Part shown: piece after piece, positions 1 through 11,500 of the stretch
Layout: each line of letters begins with the position of its first letter
Position numbering within the stretch: position 1 is the first letter of the stretch
Source of the DNA: Liolophura sinensis
Lineage: Eukaryota > Mollusca > Polyplacophora > Chitonida > Chitonidae
NCBI RefSeq assembly: GCF_032854445.1
Contig: NC_088307.1
Location: 29,416,484-29,480,483, forward strand
Length of the DNA: 64,000 nucleotides
Direction: 5' to 3'
Made by a program: the position numbers and the translations under genes
The notes under the pieces: model-generated
What the model saw: only the letters and a program-made list of their open reading frames with translations
Databases searched by the model: none
Told to the model about the DNA's origin: nothing

Positions 1-490
1 CAAATCATGTTTCAGAGACTTTTATGGTCTTCAAGAACATTTTTGGCTATTTTTTTTTATAGGTTTAATATTTGATTGAACAAAGTTCAGCTTGACAGGA
101 TCAGATTATTGTTTTGGAGCTTCCCCCAAAAAGATGAAGTTAATATCGACTTTCATAGGCATTGGAATTACAAACAAGTGGACATCAACATAGATAAACA
201 TTTGGAGCATTACTCTCTGAAAAGCTCAATGAAAACCGTGATTAAAATTTAATTTGTTGTGCAACTGAACAGTTTGAATTCTGTTTTGTCTTTTTCTTCA
301 CCTACATAGATTTGAACTACTGATACGTTTGACGATATTACATGGTCATTCACCTATTTCATCTACCACTGAAAGTCTTGTCACCACTTCCATTGACAAT
401 TCTATCACATCTGGCCATTGCCTGGATGGCTGCTTCCTTAGTTGAAATCCCTTCTGCCCAATTTTATGGATGTTGAATAATTTTCTGCAT
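1..490. other. No gene recognised
   Basis: AT-rich sequence with only short frames and no splice-consistent conserved protein segment. Confidence 0.6.
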
Positions 491-751
491 TATGACAACT
501 TAAGCTGTCTAAGTTTGCACACGTTTCTAGAAGTTGTGACAACTTGAGCTGCCTAAGTTTGCACACGTTTCTAGAAGTTATGACTACTTGAGCTAAGTTT
601 GCACACGTTTCTAGAAGTAATGACAACTTGAGCTGTCAAAGTCTGAACATGTTTCTGGAAGTTATGACAACTTGAGCTGTCTAAGTTTGCACACGTTTCT
701 AGAAGTTATGACAACTTGAGCTGTCTAAGTTTGCGCAGGTTTCTAGAAGTT
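491..751. repeat. Tandem repeat, 44-bp unit, about 6 copies
   Basis: Unit contains GACAACTTGAGCTGTCTAAG and ACACGTTTCTAGAAGTTA. One copy carries an internal deletion. Confidence 0.9.
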
Positions 752-3164
752 AAAGCAATACATGCAATAGTAACTTCTATCACTGGTTGGAGATGGCAAA
801 CCTTCACAAGCGAGGTCGTAGTGGGGAGACATTCAGATTTCTGAATTGGTCCCAGTAATACAGCCAGCATTACTTTCTTGATTTCGTCTGTATTGGCTTT
901 GTCTAGTTTGGAATTTGTCATCTGTCAGCATAGTCATTATTACGAGTGCCCGACTGGAGTTGAGTGATGTGACCCACTGGGAACTGCACAGAAGTGTATG
1001 TCACCAGATATCTCAGGAAGCACAGCATGCCCCGCCACACCCATTGTCTTCTCGTTGTCGTGTATTAGTCTGGGTGAATCATTGTGTAACTGTAACGGAG
1101 ACCCTGGCTGTGCGGGGCACCATCGCTTAACGGGCCGGTTTTATTGTATCATTATACCTACATATGTGTCTGTTTTTTTGTTTGTTTGGTTTCATCAGAA
1201 CTTTGGAAGCCAGTTCAAATATTGATAGCAATCAGTTTTTATTTGCAAGATCGATCTTTATTCAGATTGTGAAGGTAAGAAGACTGGGTAACAAATTAAG
1301 CTACGGATTAAACATGATAATTCCTTAGATATACACAATTCTGTTGTTGTTGTTGTGATAATACAGAACAGAATAGTGCCATGTTGAAACGAGTACTGGT
1401 ACATGAAAACTGAAAGAGCTTTGTTACAATGGTACAGAACATTGATCAGATTTGTGTGGACAGATTTAGAATTCTCTGAATTGCGTTCAGAAAATGAATC
1501 GTGTATGGCTGTGTGTTTTTACAAGTGTCAAGATTGACATTTCTGAGTGCAGGCTGGTTTTCAACGCGTTTCAACATATTCTATGCTAATTATTCTACGT
1601 ACTGAAAATGAAAGATTCAGCGTGGTAGCTGCTCTGTATTTCTGCTCAAATCTGAACAAAATTCTGTCCGAACTGCGTCAACTTTTTGACAGGTTAGTGT
1701 AGCAGAACATTGTGACAGATGAATTTGTTTGTATAACCCGAAATGTAATGAAATGGTTAGCAATACATTGTGTTCCACCATACCTGGTGAACTGCATGTT
1801 AACAAGATTGTAGCAAAGACAACTGAGCTTCACTCTATTATGAAAATTCAGGTAATAGTACAGGTGGTAGATTTTATGTACAGGATTCAGTCAAAGTCCT
1901 CTGTTAAGATTCAGGAACTGAGTACTCTGTGTCATCTTGTCCAGTGCGTGGTATTCACAGGATTGTGTCAATCGGGTTTAATCTGTTAGGCTCTGCTTCT
2001 TCATGAACTTCTCTGGCCATCCTTTGTAGCAGCCGGTATTTCTTTCGTAACTGCATGTTTTCAAGATTTTCGTCACATGTTTATGACATACTCAGGGAGT
2101 TGACCACCCCAACGCACTGCCACGCGAGCGCGTCCTGACACCGCTGTATACCCCAAACTACATTTACAGAATGAGATAGGATTGTGGTCTACTTGCACAA
2201 CATCGTTGTAACATCACCAGCGTGGAATTGCCCCGACAGTTCCTAGTGCTTGTTGTCAATGAAGTAAAACGCACGCAAGGTTATGCAGGCTTGAAGGAGA
2301 CTTCAGGAATTTCTCGCACATTTGTAATGTTATTTGGTTGTTGTGACGTTTTCCTACAGGAAAGAGAATGTTAACTCAGGCCGTCTGGCTTGGCTGTGCG
2401 GTGGGGTTAGGTTGTGTGACCTTATATATATTATATTACAAATGTGTATCAATTGACTTCATAACGTATCGTTGACAGTATTACCTTACTGTAAAATGCA
2501 AACCCATCATTTTGTGAAATAAATCAGACATTTCCGTGTCACCTCATTGTTTTGTTTGTTTGTTTGTGTCTGTACCTGCGCGTGTCTGTGTGGGTCATTT
2601 ATCTATTGTGATGAAAACAGGATACCTTTTCTGGTGTGGAGAAAGGATGAGTAACTGTACATTCCTAGATAAGAAAGCCCCAGGCACAAATACAAAGTTA
2701 ATCCAGGAAAATACAGTTAATCCAGGAATGAACTGTTAATCTGTAGAGTTACGAGGTTTTCCTCCAGTTTAAATGGTTGCATTAGTGTTACATAATAAAT
2801 GATTTCTGTGTTTAGTGATGGTAGGGAGTGGGGATACGAAGTGCACAGGTCACACAAAGCCTATGTTTCAGTTCTGATTCTTTATGTATGACGACATGGA
2901 TGACCTTAATCTGCCAGACAAATTTAGGAAAGTATGGCTGCTGTGGGAGGGATGAGGGAGAAATTAGAGTTTCTCAATAGAGCGACATCACAGCAAGTGC
3001 ACAATGTAATCTGAATTGACCACTGTTCTCGTGGAATGCATGAGTAACACAATACCCGTGATAACAATGTCAAGCTTACAGTTTAGGCTGCTATTAGATA
3101 AGGTGGGAAAGGTTCCCTATTTCTTCAAGACTGGACTGCGGTGAAGCATCGTGTTGTAATGTTG
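752..3164. other. No gene recognised
   Basis: Unique-looking sequence with short frames only. A GTT microsatellite (TTGTTGTTGTTG) lies near 1343. I see no recognisable protein, RNA or mobile element. Confidence 0.55.
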
Positions 3165-4275
3165 TGTCTGGTGTCGGTATACTGTGACTGGGTGTGGCAT
3201 CATGCCTGGTGTCCGTATACTGTGACCCAGTGTGGCATCATGTCTGGTGTCGGTATACTGTGACCCAGTGTGGCATCACGTCTGGTGTCCGTATACTGTG
3301 ACCCAGTGTGGTGTCCTTTCTGGTGAACATACACTGTGACTGGGTACGGCATCACATCTGGTGTTGGTATACTGTGACCCAGTGTGGCATCATGCCTGGT
3401 GTCAGTATACCATGACCCAGTGTGGCATCATGTCTGGTGTCCGTATACTGTGACCCAGTGTGGTGTCCTTTCTGGTGAACATACACTGTGACTGGGTACG
3501 GCATCACGTCTGGTGTTGGTATACCGTGACCCAGTGTGGCATCATGTCTGGTGTCAGTATACTGTGACCGAGTGTGGTGTCCTTTCTGGTGAACATACAC
3601 TGTGACTGGGTATGGCATCACGTCTGGTGTCGGGATACCGTGACCCAGTGTGGCATCATGTCTGGTGTCAGTATACTGTGACCCAGTGTGGCATCATGTC
3701 TGGTGTCAGTATACCGTGACCCAGTGTGGCATCATGCCTGGTGTCAGTATACCGTGACCCAGTGTGGCATCATGTCTGGTGAACATACACTGTGACTGGG
3801 TGCGGCATCATGCCTGGTGTCAGTATACCTTGACCCAGTGTGGCATCATGTCTGGTGTCAGTATACTGTGACTGGGTGTGGTGTCCTTTCTGGTGAACAT
3901 ACACTGTGACTGGGTATGGCATCACGTCTGGTGTCAGTATACCGTGACTGGGTATGGCATCACGTCTGGTGTCAGTATACTGTGACTGGGTGTGGCATCA
4001 CGTCTGGTGTCAGTATACCGTGACCCAGTGTGGCATCACGTCTGGTGTCCGTATACTGTGACCCAGTGTGGCATCATGTCTGGTGTCCGTATACTGTGAC
4101 CCAGTGTGGCATCATGTCTGGTGTCCGTATACTGTGACCCAGTGTGGCATCATGTCTGGTGTCATGTACCTTGACTGGGCATGGTGTTCTCCCTGGTGTC
4201 AGTATACCGTGACTGGATGGCATCATGTTTGGTGTCAGTATACTGTGACTGAGTGTGGCATCATGTCCAGTGTCA
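3165..4275. repeat. Tandem repeat, 38-bp unit, about 29 copies
   Basis: Unit TGGTGTCAGTATACCGTGAC plus CCAGTGTGGCATCATGTC. A variant unit (GTGTCCTTTCTGGTGAACAT) recurs at 3311, 3463, 3577 and 3881, spacings that are exact multiples of 38. Confidence 0.92.
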
Positions 4276-4439
4276 GTAGGCTGTGCCTGGAAGAGGTTTC
4301 ACATCTAATGGCAAGGAGTCCATGTGCTGAGACACTTCAGTTTCACTCTAACTTCTTGTGGAGCCTAGGTGACTATTAAATTGGTCAGCCAATCTTGTGC
4401 GACCATTTGTGCAGAAAGCCATTCGTCTTCTGCCAATAT

Positions 4440-4789
4440 GCTGGCCCGGATAGCACAGTTTGTAGAGTGTCTGCTTCGGAAGCAGTAAATACAGGGTCCA
4501 AGTGACACATAAGACCTTAAAAAGAGGAAGTTGTAACTGCCTCGCTGGGCGTTCAGCATGAAGGGGAAAGTGCAACGACTGGTTGACCCATATCAGTATA
4601 ATGGCTTGGACAGGGCGGCTTACTTGCCTTTGGCAAGGCGTCTTAGTGAAGCAGCACTAGATAAAAGAGCAGTGGAAATCTGTCCTGCATCAAGGAGGCA
4701 TATTACATGCACTTTAAGGATTCGTTCGTCGTCATATGACTGAAATATTGTTAAGTACAACATTAAAGCCCCAGCACTCACTCACTCAC
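4440..4789 (+). mobile_element. tRNA-derived SINE family B, full length with TSD
   Basis: The tRNA-like head (GGCCCGGATAGCACAGTTTG, with an anticodon-arm-like segment) is followed by a body of about 270 bp and an (ACTC)n tail. Flanking direct repeats TCTTCTGCCAATAT (14 bp, 4426-4439 and 4790-4803) are perfect. Its 3' end AAATATTGTTAAGTACAACA is shared with family C. Confidence 0.85.
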
Positions 4790-4803
4790 TCTTCTGCCAA
4801 TAT

Positions 4804-7336
4804 TGTGTGCAGAGGGGTCATGCATCCATAAAAGAGAAATTCTTAAGTATATATGTTATCAAGCAATACGTCCTTTTAATTACATTGGTGTAAGTGTCAA
4901 AATTAGGACCAGCCTATTATTTCCAAACAGAAGCTGTAATTATAAATAAGATTTTAATAATATTTAGCAACATCAAATCCATGCAGCCAAAGTTAGATTC
5001 GTGAAGCCCCAATTAAATTAGGAGAAATCATACTGCAGTCAGATTTCCATATTATTAGATAGACTGGCGTGCTCAGATGTTAGTGTTCATGATTTTGAAG
5101 AAAATTCCTGTAGGGAAGAGTGAGGAGTGGGGGTATTTGCATTACAAGAGTTCTTGTTGGTTCTCTTCTTTGGTTTGGAATTTCGTTAAGGCCGTAAAAT
5201 GATACCGTTGATGCCAACATTAAAATTTTTCTGAAAGTTCACGAACAAATCTTTGAACAACAAATAATAAAGCTTTGAACAACAGTAAAATCATACAAAT
5301 ATTGTAACATGTTAAGCTAGCTTCGTTAGCCATTACACCTGGGACTGGCTGGCATTGATTTTGGTTTTCACCAAGGAAACCCCTTCAGCAGTAGGGATTC
5401 GGGGCCAGGAAAGATTGGAAACCTGTACTGAGACTAAACAACAGTACTGAAATGCATGAAATAAAAATAGCATGCATTCAAAATAAAGGCGATTTACATC
5501 TGTCGTATAAAGAACACTATTTACAAATACAGGGCGGCTGGGGCACCTATCTGAAATCGATGCCTGAGATGACTATGAGTTCGGACAGACACATTATTTG
5601 GCGGCCAACAGATGTGTATTAAAGCAACCAAGGAAAGTACAGAGGTGTTCAAGATCAAGACAGGTCTGTGATAGTATACGTAATCAAAGCCCTTCAGAGC
5701 TAAGTCCAAACCATGCAGGTTTGCAGCCAAACATATAACTTTGGAACCCACTGGCTAGCCATAATCCAAAACTCTGCCGTTGTTTGAACCAGGAGCTTGT
5801 GGGGCAATAGTACGGAGACGTGTGGAGAACGTCTCTCAGCAGTCGAATTCTGCGTGGAGGTAAAACTGACAAGAACGCCGACCCTAACAACAATTAAGAT
5901 TTCACACGAACTAAATGACCCGTCCGTTCACTATCAAAATCGCCAACCGTTACAATATCAAAATATAAAGGTGGATTCTCAGTTTTGTTTTTTATTTTGT
6001 TGGTGTCAGCAACTGGTATTGGTCACTTTCTTTTGCCGATAAAGGTTGACACCATCTTTTAGTAGAATACTTGTGCTGGGAACAGAGCATGAAAAGTGAC
6101 GTTCGCTTCAACTCGGGTCAGTTCATACTTCGATTTCCTGTTCCTACAATGCCGGGCGACGCTTGTGTGGCAGTTCAAGTCTCACGTCAGTGAAATCATC
6201 TGTCTTGCAGCAAAACCACACACCTTGCCAAAGGTGGGCTGCTCCCGTTACCTCACCAACAAAAGCCAAAAAATTACCATTGTATACAAAAATGCTACAG
6301 ATACAGTTGTCTCCCCTTTTTCATGCAGAAAAACTGAGGACAGCTTTTTGTTTGCAAATGTTTTAATAATCCTACATGTATATATTTACTTTACATACAT
6401 ACAACAGCACTCAGAACAATGGAGTATCTATTCACGGTCACACATATATAACACCAAATGCTGACAAATGCTATTTGTTAAGACTTCATGGTTACTCAGT
6501 CATAGGATGCACAAATCTATGGCGGTAATAATCCTCATATTGTACCAGGCGTCATTTGCGAATCACCAAGTCACCATATAACAAATTCATCCTGCAAAGA
6601 TCCATCAGCTGAATACAGAAGACCGATATATTGGTGAATCGCTTCAGCTGTATGACCATTCACAGGGAAGGGAGATAACCCACTCGCAGGCAGGAAAATA
6701 TATCTGTATCTCTGGAGACCGTTGATGTCTATCAAAAGCGGAGTATTTCGTCTGATGCGGGATAAAGTCAAACACCTTTCTTTTTTCTTCTTTAGTTTTT
6801 AGGTCAACGATCTACACTTTAACAATAATCAAGTCAAATCAAGAGTCTGAAGTTGAGGTGGTTTTACATGACTACAAGTGATCTTACGTCAATAGCACAG
6901 GGTAGAAATTCATATACAACTACACAGAATTTTGTAGAGACTTTTGCCAATATAACCCATGTTAATAAAACATGAAAGACAAAAATTGCTCCTTGTACGC
7001 CTTCATACAGTACAAAGCATTTAATAAAAAAAAACTCCAAAAGAAACAAAGACGCTAAAATATAAACGTATCAACATAACAGACAGGTTCCAGGGTTAAA
7101 GCTCGCTAGGTAGCACCATGAGTTTTCATGTAACAATAAAATTCGGCAGAGCAGCCCTGAGTGTGAATTAATGCTGGTTAATACTGCATCACCGTTTTCT
7201 TCACACACAGAAAACAATCCCACTAAGAACGTTACAGGAAATGACCGGGTATCAGAAAAAAGGCTACCGACGGTAAACTGCATCTGAAATATTACAGATG
7301 TAATTCGCACTTATTTAGATTTTTAGCTGTCCTGTG
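4804..7336. other. No gene recognised; one dispersed repeat
   Basis: Apart from the dispersed repeat at 5565-5725 and one AAGGGAGATAA oligonucleotide (6668-6678), I see nothing assignable. Frames at 6096-6464 and 6571-6771 show no family motif. Confidence 0.55.
5565..5725 (+). repeat. Dispersed repeat, copy 1
   Basis: About 150 bp recognisably related to 39780-39935 (shared CGGACAGA.A.ATTATTTGG, ACATTAAAGC-like, and GACAGTATACGTAA-type blocks). The family is unknown. Confidence 0.45.
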
Positions 7337-7877
7337 AAAGTACAGGACTGATGTAGCTAATGTTGTCACCTTGGAGTAGGTCTCCAATAACAGTGCGAGT
7401 AATTCTAAGGCACATGTAAATGTTAGAGTTGGTAGCAAAGTACAGGACTGATGTAGCTAATGTTGTCACCTTGGAGTAGGTCTCCAATAACAGTGGGAGT
7501 AATTCTAAGGCACATGTAAATGTTAGAGTTGGTAGCAAAGTACAGGACTGATGTAGCTAATGTTGCCACCTTCGAGTAGGTCTCCAATAACAGTGCGAAT
7601 AATTCTAAGGCACATGTAAATGTTAGAGTTGGTAGCAAAGTACAGGACTGACGTAGCTAATGTTGTCACCTTGGAGTTGGTCTCCAATAACAGTGGGAGT
7701 AATTCTAAGGCACATGTAAATGTTAGAGTTGGTAGCAAAGTACAGGACTGATGTAGCTAATGTTGTCACCTTGGAGTTGGTCTCCAATAACAGTGGGAGT
7801 AATTCTAAGGCACATGTAAATGTTAGAGTTGGTAGCAAAGTACAGGACTGATGTAGCTTATGTTAGAGTTGGTAGCT
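7337..7877. repeat. Tandem repeat, 100-bp unit, about 5.3 copies
   Basis: Copies starting GTACAGGACTGATGTAGCTA repeat every 100 bp with few substitutions. Open frames found here are by-products of the repeat. Lies about 600 bp downstream of the KYAT stop. Confidence 0.95.
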
Positions 7878-8149
7878 TAAAACGTACTACATGTTTTGAA
7901 ATCATGTTTTGTGCATGGCACAACAACACAAGGCTGATGTTCCACTGCTGATATCCTATGTGCATATTAATAACCATAATTTACAACATTCAAGTTAGTC
8001 TATTGGGAACTGGAATTGTGAACTAATAAAGTATCTGACCAAATATGTCACTTAACTTTACACCTTTATGTTCACGTCTGAATAAACTACTCAGGTCTGA
8101 GTAAACTGTACTCAGTAATGTGTACCTGGGTATGAAAATGGAAATCTGA

Positions 8150-8372
8150 CATTACCCTATTTTCTCAACCTTTTTGCATATGAAAGTGCAACTTTCTGCA
8201 CAATTTATGTACATTTTTAATTTGATTTTAGATACAAAACTACACTACTTGTGTTGGTCAACTTCAGGGCTTCTTGGAAAGTGTAATTTTATTAGTCTAC
8301 ACAAAATAATGCCTATTTTATGCTTGAATAAACATCTTGAGAACACATAAAAAGGTTGAAGGATTAGAGTAA
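8150..8372 (-). mobile_element. MITE-like element copy 1, downstream of KYAT
   Basis: About 220 bp with imperfect terminal inverted repeats (TCTCAACCTTTTTGCATAT at one end, AAAAAGGTTGAAGGATTAG at the other). The interior matches, in reverse, the copy at 40290-40525, including a shared stretch around GGTCAAC..GGGCTTC. It contains AATAAA on the minus strand at 8293-8288, so it may supply the KYAT 3' end. Confidence 0.6.
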
Positions 8373-8479
8373 TACCTACTTCAGGGCCAGAGAAAACTCT
8401 GTGACATCAGTAGCCACAAATATGTTCATTATTATTAGGGTCCATAAAACAGACCTTATGATCAAAACAGTGCTCTGCA

Positions 8480-8485
8480 TTTAAT
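8480..8485 (-). terminator. Possible KYAT poly(A) signal ATTAAA
   Basis: ATTAAA on the minus strand begins 28 nt after the stop codon. A canonical AATAAA lies further on, at 8293-8288, inside the MITE-like element. Which one is used cannot be told from sequence. Confidence 0.3.
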
Positions 8486-8512
8486 TCAGATTGAGTATGG
8501 GCAGATGTTGGA

Positions 8513-8572
8513 TCAAAGAGAGGCATGCCATTCCTTGAGAATCTTCCCAGCTTTTTCCAGAGTAGAGTCTTC
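8513..8572 (-). CDS. KYAT3: KYAT coding exon 12 (stop codon)
   Basis: 60 nt encoding [19 protein letters not shown] and TGA (residues 402-420). Acceptor CATTGCAG, phase 0. (K)EDSTLE..GKILKEW is the family C-terminus. A longer open frame over the same bases is a different reading frame and is not coding. Confidence 0.94.
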   Translation of the reverse strand, partial: EDSTLEKAGKILKEWHASL

Positions 8573-11500
8573 CTGCAATGTGTCAGACAAAATGTATAAA
8601 TCAGAAATATCCCTAGGATATTATTTCTTACAACTACTTTCTCACACAATGCTGACTGAAAATCTGTCAGTTCTTTGCCTTACATTCATCTTATGTAGGG
8701 GGACCCGGTTCAAGTCTGGGTCAGGTCCCGAGTCAAGTCTGGGTCAGGTCCCGGGACTTGTTGTTAGAGCTGTTAGAGCAAGGAAACAGGACTGGTTGGC
8801 CCAGTGTCAGTATAATGCATGTGGCTAGGTGGGGTGTCATGTCTGTTGTCTTTGGCATGATATTTCAGTGGCGGCAACACTTTGGTTGCATGGACTTGCC
8901 CTGCCACAAGAAGACACAATATATATACACATACCTAATGACTCCTCATCGTCATAAGACTGAAAAATTGTTAAGTATGACATTAAATCACAAGCATGCA
9001 TGCATACATACATACATACCCACACGCGTACATACATGCATACATACATACATACCCACACGCGTACATACATGCATGCGTACATACATACATGCATTCA
9101 TCTTGCAGATCCACATCCTTTTTTTTCCACATGTAATGGCTTTACTTCTCCTTTCACCATTATTTTTGGAAATGCATCATAACTGTGTCTCCTTACAAAA
9201 GTGTTGTCCAAATTGCAGACAGAGTTTGCTGAGCACTTTAACAACAAGCTTTCCCACTATACTAACTATAGTACATGTACAGACATTTGTAGATACGTAC
9301 CTTAATAAAACAAAACCTTAAATATTTTTCTCCTAAGTCTTTGTTCTCCTTGGAATAAAATGCTGATGGCGGAATGGCAGAGACTTTCTATAACACAAGA
9401 AGTCTTAAAGTAAGTATGATTAAATACCTCAAAAAGGAACTGAATGACATAAACAGAACATCCCAGAAGTGAATCAATTCTTGTTGATGAAGACCAGTGT
9501 TTGGCTCCTTCAATTTGATAGATATAATGCAGAGAAGATAACTGCAGATGTCACTTAGTGACATATGTCACTAGCTCTACAGTAGCACACAGGTAGAGGT
9601 ACACATGCAGGTGACATATGTCATTAGCTCTACACTAGCACACAGGTAGAGGTACACATGCAGGTGGCATATGTCACTAGCTCTACACTAGCACACAGGT
9701 AAAGGTTCACATGCAGGTGACATATGTCACTAGCTCTACACTAGCACACAGGTAGAGGTACACATGCAGGTGGCATATGTCATTAGCTCTACAGTAGCAC
9801 ACAGGTAGAGGTACACATGCAGGTGGCATATGTCATTAGCTCTACAGTAGCACACAGGTAAAGGTACACATGCAGGTGACATATGTCATTAGCTCTACAG
9901 TAGCACACAGGTAGAGGTACACATGCAGGTGACATATGTCACTAGCTCTACACTAGCACACAGGTAAAGGTACACATGCAGGTGACATATGTCACTAGCT
10001 CTACACTAGCACACAGGTAGAGGTACACATGCAGGTGGCATATGTCACTAGCTCTACACTAGCACACAGGTAAAGGTACACATGCAGGTGACATATGTCA
10101 TTAGCTCTACACTAGCACACAGGTAGAGGTACACATGCAGGTGACATATGTCATTAGCTCTACTGTAGCACACAGGTAAAGGTACACATGCAGGTGGCAT
10201 ATGTCACTAGCTCTACAGTAGCACACACGCAGAGGTACACATGCAGGTGGCATATGTTACTAGCTCTACACTAACACACTGGTAACGGTACACATGCAGG
10301 TGACATATGTCACTAGCTCTACTGTAGCACACAGGTAAAGGTACACATGCAGGTGACATATGTCACTAGCTCTACAGCACCACACAGGTAAAGGTACACA
10401 TGCAGGTGACATATGTCACTAGCTCTACAGCAGCACACAGGTAAAGGTACACATGCAGGTGACATATGTCACTAGCTCTACACTAGCACACAGGTAAAGG
10501 TACACATGCAGGTGACATATGTCACTAGCTCTACACTAGCACACAGGTAAAGGTACACATGCAGGTGACATATGTCACTAGCTCTACAGTAGCACACAGG
10601 TAAAGGTACACATGCAGGTGACATATGTCACTAGCTCTACAGCAGCACACAGGTAAAGGTACACATGCAGGTGACATATGTCACTAGCTCTACACTAGCA
10701 CACAGGTAAAAGTACACATGCAGGTGATATATGTCACTAGTTCTACAGTAGCACACAGGTAAAAGTACACATGCAGGTGACATATGTCATTAGCTCTACA
10801 CTAGCACACAGGTAAAGGTACACATGCAGGTGACATATGTCATTAGCTCTACACTAGCACACAGGTAGAGGTGCACATGCAGGTGATATATGTCACTAGT
10901 TCTACAGTAGCACACAGGTAAAAGTACACATGCAGGTGACATATGTCACTAGCTCTACACTAACACACCGGTAAAGGTACACATGCAGGTGACATATGTC
11001 ACTAGCTCTACAGTAGCACACAGGTAAAGGTACACATGCAGGTGACATGTGTCGCTAGTTCTACAGTAGCACACAGGTAAAGGTACACATGCAGGTGGCA
11101 TATGTCATTAGCTCTACACTAGCACACAGGTAACGGTACACATGCAGGTGACATATGTCACTAGCTCTACAGTAGCACACAGGTAAAGGTACACATGCAG
11201 GTGACACATGTCACTAGCTCTACAGTAGCACACAGGTAAAGGTACACATGCAGGTGACACATGTCACTAGCTCTACACTAGGACACAGGTAAAGGTTCAC
11301 ATGCAGGTGACACATGTCACTAGCTCTACACTAGCACACAGGTAAAGGTACACATGCAGGTGACATATGTCATTAGCTCTACACTAGCACACAGGTAGAG
11401 GTACACATGCAGGTGACATATGTCATTAGCTCTACTGTAGCACACAGGTAAAGGTACACATGCAGGTGACACATGTCACTAGCTCTACACTAGGACACAG

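Noticed and set aside
8407-8649. 80-codon minus-strand frame across the last KYAT exon
   Set aside because: It reads a different frame from the conserved C-terminus ([15 protein letters not shown]) and has no family similarity.
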